Shown here: positions 1 through 4,949 of the stretch, in pieces
How positions within the stretch are numbered: position 1 is the first letter of the stretch
Layout of the letters: the number at the start of each line of letters is the position of its first letter
NCBI GenBank assembly: GCA_050115015.1
Contig: JASFRI010000275.1
Coordinates: forward strand, 1 to 5,999
Direction: 5' to 3'
DNA: 5,999 bases
Source: JASFRI01 sp050115015
Lineage (GTDB): Bacteria; Acidobacteriota; Polarisedimenticolia; CBDVAL01
Program-made: the position numbers and the translations under genes
The notes under the pieces: generated by a model
Databases searched by the model: none
Told to the model about the DNA's origin: nothing
What the model saw: only the letters and a program-made list of their open reading frames with translations

Positions 1-1737
1 GACTTCGGGATCGCGGCCCTCAAGCAGCGCCCCTGCCCTCCGGAGATCGGCGAGGACCTGCGCACGGAGCCGATCTCCAGCGGCGCGCGGATCTGCGGCA
101 CGATCCCCTACATGTCCCCGGAGCAGATCCAGGGGGACGAGGCGGACCCGCGTTCCGACATCTTCTCGCTGGGGATCGTCCTCTACGAGATGGCGGCCGG
201 GGAGCGCCCCTTCCGGGGGAAGACGGTCGCCGACGTGATGGCCGCGATCCTCAAGGACGAACCGGAGCCGGTCACGGCGCGCAAGCCCGCCCTGCCGCGG
301 CAGCTCGACCGGATCCTGCGGCACTGCCTGGAGAAGGACCTCCGGCAGCGGCTCCAGGTCTCCCTGGACCTGCGCAACGAGCTGGAGTCCCTGCGGAACG
401 AGCTCGGCGCGGACCATCCCATCCAGGGGGCCTCCATCGCCGTGCTGCCCTTCGAGGACATGAGCCCCGACCGGGATCAGGGCTACTTCTGCTCCGGGAT
501 CGCGGAGGAGATCCTGATCGCCCTCTCCGGGATCCGGGACCTGCGCGTCGTCTCCCGCACCTCCTCGTTCCCGTTCGGCGGCAGCGGGCTGGGGAGCCGG
601 GAGATCGGCCGGAGGCTCGGCGTCGCCACGCTGCTGGAGGGAAGCGTCCGCAAGGCGGGAAACCGCGTCCGGGTCACCGCGGAGCTCATCGACGTGACCA
701 CCGGCTACACGCTCTGGTCCCGCCGCTACGACCGGGAGCTCCAGGACGTCTTCGAGATCCAGGACGAGATCGCGCGGCGGATCAGCTCCCGGATGCGGAT
801 CACCCTCAGCCCCGAGGAGCGCTCGGCGCTCGGCCGGGCGCCCACGACGAAGGTGCAGGCCTACGACTACTACCTGCGCGGTCGCGGGTTCTACTTCCAG
901 TACCGGCGGCGGGGGATCCAGTTCGGGCTGGAGATGTTCCGCCGGGCGATCGCCATCGACCCGCACTACGCGCGGGCCCACGCGGGCGTGGCCGACTGCT
1001 GCGCCTGGCTCTACATGTACGGCGGCAGCAGCGAGGAGAACCGCGTCGAGGCGGACCGGGCCAGCCGCCGGGCCCTGGAGCTGGATCCGGAGCTCGCGGA
1101 GGCCCACGTGAGCCGCGGCGTCGCCCTTTCCCTCCAGGGGGATTACGGGGCGGCGGAGCGCTGCTTCGAGGAGGCGATCCGGCTCGACCCGGACCTCTTC
1201 GAAGCCCACTACTTCTACGCCCGGGACTGCTTCGCGCAGGGTAAGGCGGAGAAGGCCATCGAGATGTTCGGGCGGGCCGCCGCGGTCCGGCCGGACGACT
1301 GCCAGTCCGACGCCCTCGTGGCGCAGATCCTCGACGAGCTCGGTCGTCCCGAGGAGGCCCGGGCCGCACGGCGCAAGGCGGTGGAGCGGGCGACGGCCCG
1401 CCTGCAGCTCAACCCCGACGACACCCGGACCCTCTACCTGGCGGCGAACGCCCTGGTCGCCCTGGGGGAGACCGAGCGCGGCCTCGAGTGGGCGGGCCGC
1501 GCCCTCTCGTCGGACCCCGACGAGCCGATGGTGGTCTACAACATCGCCTGCATCCACGCCCTCGCCGGGCACCACGAGAAGGCGCTGGATCTGCTCGAGC
1601 ACGCCGTGAACGCCGGTCTCACGCAGCGCGACTGGCTGCTCCACGACGGCGACCTGCGCCCGCTCCGCGAGCACCCCCGATTCCAGGACATCATCGCCGC
1701 CTTGGATCACCTGCAGGCGGTACGCAGCAACGGGTGA
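1..1737 (+). CDS. Ser/Thr protein kinase with TolB-like and TPR regions (5' partial)
   Basis: This is the 3' part of a Hanks-type Ser/Thr kinase gene; 578 residues are visible and the N-lobe and HRD catalytic loop lie upstream of the window. Residue 1 is the D of the DFG Mg-binding motif. The activation segment runs to GTIPYMSPEQ (about 33-42, APE-like SPE), then the subdomain IX stretch SDIFSLG (about 52-58) and a subdomain XI-type Arg near 117 (CLEKDLRQR). From about 145 to 270 there is a TolB-N/adenylate-cyclase-associated-like domain (IAVLPFEDMS, then VVSRTSSF, LEGSVRKAGNRVRVTAELID and LWSRRYDR). From about 285 to 555 there are degenerate TPR-like helices (AIAIDPHYARAHAGVA, ALELDPELAEAHVSRG, AIRLDPDLFEAHYFYA). 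The end, RDWLLHDGDLRPLREHPRF, is typical of these proteins. No transmembrane segment is visible between kinase and TolB-like region, so I infer a cytosolic signalling protein that phosphorylates unknown targets, with the TPRs binding partners. The assignment is firm; the substrate is unknown. Confidence 0.93.
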   Translation, partial: DFGIAALKQRPCPPEIGEDLRTEPISSGARICGTIPYMSPEQIQGDEADPRSDIFSLGIVLYEMAAGERPFRGKTVADVMAAILKDEPEPVTARKPALPRQLDRILRHCLEKDLRQRLQVSLDLRNELESLRNELGADHPIQGASIAVLPFEDMSPDRDQGYFCSGIAEEILIALSGIRDLRVVSRTSSFPFGGSGLGSREIGRRLGVATLLEGSVRKAGNRVRVTAELIDVTTGYTLWSRRYDRELQDVFEIQDEIARRISSRMRITLSPEERSALGRAPTTKVQAYDYYLRGRGFYFQYRRRGIQFGLEMFRRAIAIDPHYARAHAGVADCCAWLYMYGGSSEENRVEADRASRRALELDPELAEAHVSRGVALSLQGDYGAAERCFEEAIRLDPDLFEAHYFYARDCFAQGKAEKAIEMFGRAAAVRPDDCQSDALVAQILDELGRPEEARAARRKAVERATARLQLNPDDTRTLYLAANALVALGETERGLEWAGRALSSDPDEPMVVYNIACIHALAGHHEKALDLLEHAVNAGLTQRDWLLHDGDLRPLREHPRFQDIIAALDHLQAVRSNG

Positions 1738-1746
1738 ACCCGCCTC

Positions 1747-1767
1747 CCGGCCGGACGGCGCGGCCGG
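1747..1767 (+). terminator. GC hairpin after kinase gene, possible U-less terminator
   Basis: A perfect 7-bp inverted repeat (CCGGCCG at 1747-1753 and CGGCCGG at 1761-1767, 7-nt loop) begins 10 nt after the kinase stop codon. No T-run follows, so it is not a canonical intrinsic terminator. It could act as a weak terminator or a 3'-end stabiliser, or be chance in GC-rich DNA. Confidence 0.3.
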
Positions 1768-1809
1768 ATCCTGCGTGGGCGTGGGCGTTTCGGGTCCCCC
1801 CCGTGGCGT

Positions 1810-1838
1810 TTGCGGTTCCCGCCGGGGCTGTGTAGGAT
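1810..1838 (+). promoter_or_regulatory. probable sigma-70-type promoter of the M13 peptidase gene
   Basis: TTGCGG (1810-1815) and TAGGAT (1833-1838) are separated by 17 bp, which fits a housekeeping promoter with transcription starting near 1845. It lies about 70 bp before the peptidase start codon and after the kinase gene's 3' hairpin. This supports separate expression of the peptidase. No experimental start is known. Confidence 0.45.
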
Positions 1839-1858
1839 CTCAGCTTCGTAATAATGAT

Positions 1859-1873
1859 GGGCCATGATGGCCC
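1859..1873. promoter_or_regulatory. 15-bp palindrome just downstream of the predicted transcript start
   Basis: GGGCCAT-G-ATGGCCC is a perfect inverted repeat with 7-bp arms around a single central base. Its position, about 14 nt after the predicted transcription start, would suit an operator for a dimeric repressor. In RNA it could form a short hairpin (GGGCC/GGCCC with a 5-nt loop). The role is inferred from symmetry and position only. Confidence 0.3.
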
Positions 1874-1896
1874 GTACGCAACGGACCCTGTTCCGT

Positions 1897-1900
1897 GGAG
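1897..1900 (+). promoter_or_regulatory. ribosome binding site that decides the peptidase start
   Basis: GGAG lies 6 nt upstream of the ATG at 1907. An alternative in-frame GTG at 1895 overlaps this site and would add MECA in front of the lipoprotein signal, so the ATG is preferred. Confidence 0.65.
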
Positions 1901-1906
1901 TGTGCC

Positions 1907-3973
1907 ATGAAGCTCTCGAAGACCGTTCCGTTCCTGCTCCTGGCGGGCTCGATCCTGCTGGCGTCCTGTGCCGGGGGGGGCTCCGACCAGGGGGAGGGTG
2001 ACAGCCTCACCCAGGAGGAGATCGCATCCAAGGTCGCCACCGACATGGATATGTCGGCCGACCCCTGCCAGGATTTCTACCAGTACGCCTGCGGCGGCTG
2101 GCTGGAGACCACCGAGCTGCCCGCCGACCAGCGGCGCTGGACCCGGAGCTTCTCGGTGATCCGCGAGGAGAACCGCGAGGCGATCCGCGAGATGATCGAG
2201 GAGGCCGCCGCCGATCCCGGGGACAGCGCCGACGCGAAGCGGATCGGTGACTACTACAGCTCCTGCATGGACGAGGAGGCGGTGAACGCCGCCGGCGCCA
2301 CGCCCCTGGACCCGCTCTTCGCGGCGATCGACGGCGTGAAGGACGCGGCGTCCCTCCTCGCGGTCGATGCCGACCTGCAGCGGAAGGGGGGAAGCGCCCT
2401 CTTCGGCCTCGGTGTCCTGCCGGACTTCAAGGACCCCGACCTGAACGTGGCCTTCTTCGTGCAGGGCGGGCTCGGGATGCCGGACCGCGACTACTACGTC
2501 AGCGACGACGAGAAGAAGAAGGAGCTGCTCGCGGCGTACCGTGATCACGTGGAGCGGATGTTCACGCTCCTGGGCGACCCCGAGGACGTTGCCTCGAAGA
2601 AGGCGGACGACGTCCTCGCGGTCGAGACCGAGCTGGCCAAGGCCTCCCGGGATCGCGTCGCCATGCGGCAGGTCGAGAAGCTCTACAACAAGCTCGACAT
2701 CTCGGGCCTCCAGAAGCTGACCCCGTCCCTCCCCTGGAACACGTTCCTGGCCGAGACCGGCTATCCCGACGTGGTCGACATCAACGTGGCCACCCCGGAG
2801 TTCTTCGAAAGCCTCGAGGCGCTGGTGAAGAACACCGACCCGGCGGTCCTCCAGAACTATCTCGACTGGAACACCCTCAACACCTTCGCGAACCGGCTCT
2901 CCCAGGAGTTCGTCGACGCGAACTTCGACTTCTACGGCAAGAAGCTCGGAGGCCAGGAGGAGATCGAGCCGCGCTGGAAGCGCTGCGTGGACAGCACCCA
3001 GAACGCCATGGGCGAGGCCGTCGGCCGGGTCTACGTCGAGCGCAAGTTCGCGGGCAACTCGAAGCAGGTCGCCCTGACGATGATCGACGACCTGTTCACC
3101 GCCTTCGAGAACGGCCTTCCGGGACTCTCCTGGATGGACGACACGACCCGGCAGCGGGCCGTCGAGAAGGAGGAGGCCATCGGGAACAAGATCGGCTATC
3201 CGGACAAGTGGCGGGACTATTCGTCGATGACGATCACGCCGGACAGCTACTTCGACAACAGCGTCGCGGCCATCGAGTTCGAGTTCGACCGCCAGGCGAA
3301 GAAGATCGGCAACCCGGTGGATCCGGACGAGTGGGGGATGACGCCGCAGCAGGTGAACGCCTACTACAATCCGCTGCTGAACGAGATCGTCTTCCCCGCG
3401 GGGATCCTGCAGCCCCCCTTCTTCCACAAGGACTTCCCGGCGGCGATGAACTACGGCGGCATCGGCGGCGTCATCGGGCACGAGCTGACCCATGGCTTCG
3501 ACGACCAGGGCCGGAAGTTCGCCCCGGACGGGCAGCTCCGCGAGTGGTGGGAGCCGGAGGTGGCGGAGAAGTTCCAGGAACAGGCCCAGTGCGTGTCCGA
3601 CCTCTACTCCGGCTTCGAGGTGGAGCCCGGCGTCAACGTCAACGGGGATCTGACGCTGGGGGAGAACATCGCGGACATCGGCGGCCTGAAGGAGGCCTAC
3701 GCCGCCTACAAGCTCTGGGAGGCGAGAAACGGCAACCCCGAGCCCTTCGTGGAGGGGCTGACGAACGAGCAGCTCTTCTTCGTCGCCTGGAGCCAGGTCT
3801 GGTGCACGGTGGGGAGCGACGAGTACTTCCGGCTGCAGGTGACCACCGACCCCCACTCCCCGGGCCAGTTCCGGGCCGTGGGTCCGGTCACCCAGCACCC
3901 GGCGTTCGCGGAGGCGTTCGCCTGCGAGCCCGACACGCCCATGAACCCCGCGGAGAAGTGCCAGGTCTGGTAA
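1907..3973 (+). CDS. M13 family zinc metallopeptidase (neprilysin/PepO-like), lipoprotein
   Basis: The 688-residue protein is full length for family M13, which cleaves peptides with a zinc-activated water. It begins with a lipoprotein signal: MKLSK, a hydrophobic core, then lipobox LAS with Cys21. Residue +2 is Ala, not Asp, so in a Gram-negative cell it would be expected in the outer membrane. The N-terminal M13 domain starts at DPCQDFYQYACGGW (about 52-65). The catalytic domain has the substrate-binding NAYY motif (about 484-487), the zinc motif HELTH (525-529, catalytic Glu526), and GENIADIGG (about 585-593) with third zinc ligand Glu586 and Asp590. DPHSPGQFR supplies the conserved His650 and Arg656, and the family-typical CQVW ends the chain. 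All key residues are present, so it should be active. Likely roles are peptide degradation or protein turnover at the envelope; the substrate is unknown. It appears to be a single gene with its own promoter. Confidence 0.96.
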   Translation: MKLSKTVPFLLLAGSILLASCAGGGSDQGEGDSLTQEEIASKVATDMDMSADPCQDFYQYACGGWLETTELPADQRRWTRSFSVIREENREAIREMIEEAAADPGDSADAKRIGDYYSSCMDEEAVNAAGATPLDPLFAAIDGVKDAASLLAVDADLQRKGGSALFGLGVLPDFKDPDLNVAFFVQGGLGMPDRDYYVSDDEKKKELLAAYRDHVERMFTLLGDPEDVASKKADDVLAVETELAKASRDRVAMRQVEKLYNKLDISGLQKLTPSLPWNTFLAETGYPDVVDINVATPEFFESLEALVKNTDPAVLQNYLDWNTLNTFANRLSQEFVDANFDFYGKKLGGQEEIEPRWKRCVDSTQNAMGEAVGRVYVERKFAGNSKQVALTMIDDLFTAFENGLPGLSWMDDTTRQRAVEKEEAIGNKIGYPDKWRDYSSMTITPDSYFDNSVAAIEFEFDRQAKKIGNPVDPDEWGMTPQQVNAYYNPLLNEIVFPAGILQPPFFHKDFPAAMNYGGIGGVIGHELTHGFDDQGRKFAPDGQLREWWEPEVAEKFQEQAQCVSDLYSGFEVEPGVNVNGDLTLGENIADIGGLKEAYAAYKLWEARNGNPEPFVEGLTNEQLFFVAWSQVWCTVGSDEYFRLQVTTDPHSPGQFRAVGPVTQHPAFAEAFACEPDTPMNPAEKCQVW

Positions 3974-3996
3974 AAGTCCTGGCCCCCGGCATTTTT
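3960..3996 (+). terminator. weak terminator-like hairpin spanning the peptidase stop codon
   Basis: GCCAGG (3960-3965) can pair with CCTGGC (3978-3983) around a 12-nt loop that contains the TAA stop. A T5 run (3992-3996) follows 8 nt later, behind a small GCC-CCC-GGC element. The gap between stem and T-run makes termination uncertain. Confidence 0.25.
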
Positions 3997-3999
3997 GGG

Positions 4000-4028
4000 T
4001 TGACAGGAGCCGCCCGGGAAGGGACATT
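4000..4028 (+). promoter_or_regulatory. candidate promoter of the intergenic RNA unit
   Basis: A perfect consensus -35 box TTGACA (4000-4005) is followed after exactly 17 bp by GACATT (4023-4028). The latter keeps the two most important -10 positions, A2 and T6. Transcription would begin near 4035. No ordinary gene follows for about 450 bp, so this promoter most simply serves the structured RNA and micro-ORF that end at the terminator at 4275-4309. Confidence 0.45.
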
Positions 4029-4062
4029 TGCCGTGACCGTTCCGCACGCGCACGCGTCGCGG

Positions 4063-4115
4063 CGGCCCCCGGGAACTCTGGGCGGGACCGGGGGCCGGGA
4101 GGGTTGGGGCCCTCC
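4063..4115 (+). other. two abutting GC-rich hairpins in the 5' part of the RNA unit
   Basis: The first stem pairs 4063-4072 (CGGCCCCCGG) with 4088-4097 (CCGGGGGCCG), 10 perfect base pairs around a 15-nt loop. The second begins at the very next base: 4098-4103 (GGAGGG) pairs with 4110-4115 (CCCTCC) around the loop TTGGGG. With no unpaired base between them, the two stems could stack coaxially. Extreme GC content makes some chance pairing expected, but 10 perfect pairs is notable. Confidence 0.5.
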
Positions 4116-4132
4116 GACTTCCTGGACGCCCG

Positions 4133-4146
4133 GAAAGGAGGTGATC
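4133..4146 (+). promoter_or_regulatory. extended Shine-Dalgarno, 14-nt match to the 16S rRNA tail
   Basis: GAAAGGAGGTGATC is the exact complement of 14 consecutive bases of the conserved bacterial 16S rRNA 3' end. Ordinary sites match 4-6 bases; the other sites in this window match GGAG or AGGAGG. The GGAGG core ends 7 nt before the GTG at 4149, an ideal spacing. Confidence 0.75.
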
Positions 4147-4148
4147 GA

Positions 4149-4193
4149 GTGGACAGCTATCATACTGGTTTGGGAAAGGTGGCGTCCTCGTAG
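4149..4193 (+). CDS. micro-ORF of 14 codons, unknown function
   Basis: A GTG start at 4149, placed 7 nt after the GGAGG core of a very strong ribosome binding site, opens a frame encoding (M)DSYHTGLGKVASS and ending in TAG. I do not recognise the peptide. It has no hydrophobic segment, no signal and no run of one amino acid, so it is not a classic amino-acid attenuation leader. Its frame is open for some distance upstream, but without a better start. It lies in the loop of a helix that can hide its ribosome binding site. Its 11th to 13th codons overlap a competing helix partner, so translation would rearrange the RNA. It could be a regulatory leader peptide, a functional microprotein, or an untranslated decoy. 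The strength of the ribosome binding site is the main support. Confidence 0.45.
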   Translation: MDSYHTGLGKVASS

Positions 4194-4223
4194 GGACCTC
4201 CTGGTGTCCATGGTGGGCAGCAG

Positions 4224-4248
4224 GGGTGCCCCGCACACGGGGTAACCC
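4224..4248 (+). other. stable hairpin between micro-ORF and terminator
   Basis: GGGT (4224-4227) and GCCCCG (4228-4233) pair with CGGGGT (4238-4243) and ACCC (4245-4248) around a CACA tetraloop, giving 10 pairs with one bulged A (4244) and one G-U. A weaker alternative pairs GGGCA (4215-4219) with TGCCC (4227-4231). Confidence 0.5.
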
Positions 4249-4274
4249 AACGCCACTGGAACCAACGTTTCGCC

Positions 4275-4309
4275 GGCCCTGGCTCGCAAGAGCCAGGGCC
4301 TTTGTTCTT
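4275..4309 (+). terminator. strong Rho-independent terminator
   Basis: A perfect 11-bp stem (GGCCCTGGCTC at 4275-4285, GAGCCAGGGCC at 4290-4300) closes a GCAA tetraloop of the stable GNRA type and is followed at once by the T-rich tail TTTGTTCTT (4301-4309). The T-tail is only on the plus-strand side, so it ends transcription running rightwards. The upstream gene, the peptidase, stopped 300 bp earlier, so this terminator belongs to the intergenic RNA unit. Confidence 0.87.
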
Positions 4310-4386
4310 CCCGGGGCTGGCATCCTGCCCGGGATCCGCGCTCCCGGGCCCCGATGGAGGCGGGTCCTCGCGCCGGGACCGCCCCG
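4310..4386 (+). other. non-coding spacer with GC hairpins
   Basis: No gene is supported here. Two inverted repeats are visible: GCCCGGGA (4327-4334) with TCCCGGGC (4342-4349), 8 bp with a 7-nt loop; and 4359-4367 with 4376-4383, 8 bp with one bulged G. They may be chance in such GC-rich sequence. An in-frame extension of the DUF302 gene back to 4226 crosses the terminator and is not believed. Confidence 0.35.
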
Positions 4387-4387
4387 G

Positions 4388-4419
4388 CGCTGGAACCCAG
4401 CGTGGAGGACGTCTAGGAT
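4388..4419 (+). promoter_or_regulatory. possible DUF302 promoter with inverted repeat over the -35
   Basis: TAGGAT (4414-4419) is preceded after 17 bp by TGGAAC (4391-4396). The -10 is identical to that proposed for the peptidase gene; the -35 is poor (3 of 6). The inverted repeat CGCTGG-AAC-CCAGCG (4388-4402) covers the -35 and could be a repressor site. Transcription would start near 4426, about 60 nt before the gene. Confidence 0.33.
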
Positions 4420-4474
4420 CCAGGCATGGCGGAAGCCGCCCCCCACGCTCCACCCCCCCGGGCGCGGGGCTCAC

Positions 4475-4480
4475 AGGAGG
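4475..4480 (+). promoter_or_regulatory. ribosome binding site of the DUF302 gene
   Basis: AGGAGG lies 6 nt before the ATG at 4487 and fixes this start over the longer in-frame option at 4226. Confidence 0.75.
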
Positions 4481-4486
4481 TTCCGG

Positions 4487-4882
4487 ATGACCACCGCGGA
4501 CGTGGCGTACGAGACGAGAACGGCCCTCCCCTTCGACCGGGCGGTCGAACGCTGCCGCGAGGCCCTCGCGGCCGAGGGCTTCGGCGTCCTGACCGAGATC
4601 GACATCCAGGCGACGCTCAAGAAGAAGCTGGGGGTCGAGCGCGATCCCTACGTGATCCTCGGGGCCTGCCATCCGCCGTCCGCCCATCGGGCCCTGACCG
4701 CGGTCCCCGCCGTCGGCGTCCTGCTTCCCTGCAACGTGACGATCTCGGTGGAGGACGGCGGGACCGTCGTCCGGGCCATGAACCCGGAGGCCGCCATGAG
4801 CCTGCTCCAGGATCCGGAGGTGGCCCAGGTCGCCTCGGAGGTAGGGCAGGCCGTTCGCCGGGTCCTCGCGGCCCTGGAGTAG
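4487..4882 (+). CDS. DUF302 domain-containing protein
   Basis: This 131-residue protein is a single DUF302 domain and matches the family's usual length. Visible hallmarks are TEIDIQATLKKKLG (about 36-49), the family motif GACHPPSAHRAL (about 59-70, with Cys61), GVLLPCNVTI (about 77-86, with Cys82), and the C-terminal helix region (about 101-131). There is no signal peptide or membrane segment, so it is probably cytosolic. The biochemical role of DUF302 is not established. The two cysteines lie in the conserved motifs, but I draw no function from them. The start is set by AGGAGG 6 nt upstream. It seems to be a single gene, isolated from the left by a terminator at 4275-4309 and meeting a convergent gene on the right. 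The family call is confident; the function is unknown. Confidence 0.92.
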   Translation: MTTADVAYETRTALPFDRAVERCREALAAEGFGVLTEIDIQATLKKKLGVERDPYVILGACHPPSAHRALTAVPAVGVLLPCNVTISVEDGGTVVRAMNPEAAMSLLQDPEVAQVASEVGQAVRRVLAALE

Positions 4883-4895
4883 AGGCCGCAGGACC
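4861..4895. terminator. hairpin over the DUF302 stop codon, possible bidirectional terminator
   Basis: GGTCCT (4861-4866) and GCGGCC (4868-4873) pair with GGCCGC (4884-4889) and AGGACC (4890-4895), 12 pairs with one bulged C and a 10-nt loop that carries the TAG stop. There is no T-tail on either strand. Its place between convergent genes suits a transcription barrier. The rest of the 67-bp gap up to 4949 shows no other feature. Confidence 0.35.
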
Positions 4896-4949
4896 TGCAC
4901 GCACCGGACGGCGCGCGCCCGCCGGCCCCGTGGACCCAAGGACCGCGCG

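Larger units (their letters stand above)
1854..1910 (+). other. possible 18-codon upstream ORF overlapping the peptidase start
   Basis: An ATG-ATG start at 1854 opens a reading frame encoding MMGHDGPYATDPVPWSVP. It ends with TGA at 1908-1910, giving the four-base ATGA stop-start overlap with the peptidase ATG at 1907. There is no Shine-Dalgarno sequence in front of it. With the predicted transcript start near 1845 it would have an almost leaderless 5' end. It could couple translation to the peptidase, but an ORF this short can easily be chance. Confidence 0.15.
4123..4210 (+). promoter_or_regulatory. helix that can sequester the micro-ORF Shine-Dalgarno
   Basis: AGGAGGT (4136-4142, the Shine-Dalgarno core) is perfectly complementary to ACCTCCT (4196-4202), which lies just after the micro-ORF stop codon. 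Directly outside this, 4123-4130 (TGGACGCC) pairs with 4203-4210 (GGTGTCCA), 8 pairs including one G-U. Together these give a 15-pair helix with a 5-nt one-sided bulge (4131-4135) that encloses the whole ORF. A competing helix pairs 4124-4130 (GGACGCC) with 4181-4187 (GGCGTCC), inside the ORF, and would leave the Shine-Dalgarno unpaired. The pairings are read from the sequence; the switch function is inference. Confidence 0.45.
4035..4309 (+). ncRNA. candidate structured RNA of about 275 nt with an embedded micro-ORF
   Basis: The stretch between a consensus -35 promoter and a strong intrinsic terminator contains a chain of stable hairpins: 4063-4097, 4098-4115, the Shine-Dalgarno-closing helix 4123-4210, 4224-4248, and the terminator stem. 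It also contains a 14-codon ORF with an exceptional ribosome binding site. The boundaries are predicted, not measured. I could not match it to tmRNA, SRP RNA, RNase P RNA, 6S RNA or a known riboswitch. It may be a regulatory RNA, a leader for the DUF302 gene, or a transcript for a very small protein. The DUF302 start is 178 nt beyond the terminator, and I found no convincing antiterminator pairing, so an independent unit is favoured. Confidence 0.5.

Noticed and set aside
1895..1897. GTG start for the peptidase, four codons earlier
   Set aside because: It overlaps the GGAG ribosome binding site and would place MECA before a well-formed lipoprotein signal.
1691..4027. A 778-codon minus-strand open frame covering the M13 peptidase gene
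   Set aside because: It is the mirror of GC-rich codon use on the plus strand. Its translation is a low-complexity mix of L, V, R, E and G with no domain, while the plus strand encodes a complete M13 enzyme.
4132..4146. Remnant of a 16S rRNA gene 3' end on the minus strand (GATCACCTCCTTT)
   Set aside because: Only the tail matches. The bases upstream on that strand do not resemble the helix 45 region of 16S rRNA, and the plus-strand spacing to GTG fits a ribosome binding site.
4170..4263. Cobalamin riboswitch, suggested by GGGAAAGGTG, CCCCGCACAC and GCCACTGG
   Set aside because: The pieces resemble conserved B12-riboswitch words, but the B12 box (GCCAGGAGACCTGCC-like) is missing, the AATCC element is absent, and no B12-related gene follows.
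4035..4309. tmRNA, because of a short internal ORF in a structured RNA
   Set aside because: There is no tRNA-like acceptor or T-arm sequence and no CCA end; the peptide does not end in ALAA; and the ORF has its own Shine-Dalgarno and start codon.
4226..4486. N-terminal extension of the DUF302 protein by 87 codons
   Set aside because: It would cross a strong terminator, is Pro/Arg-rich without a domain, and the internal ATG at 4487 has an ideal ribosome binding site.
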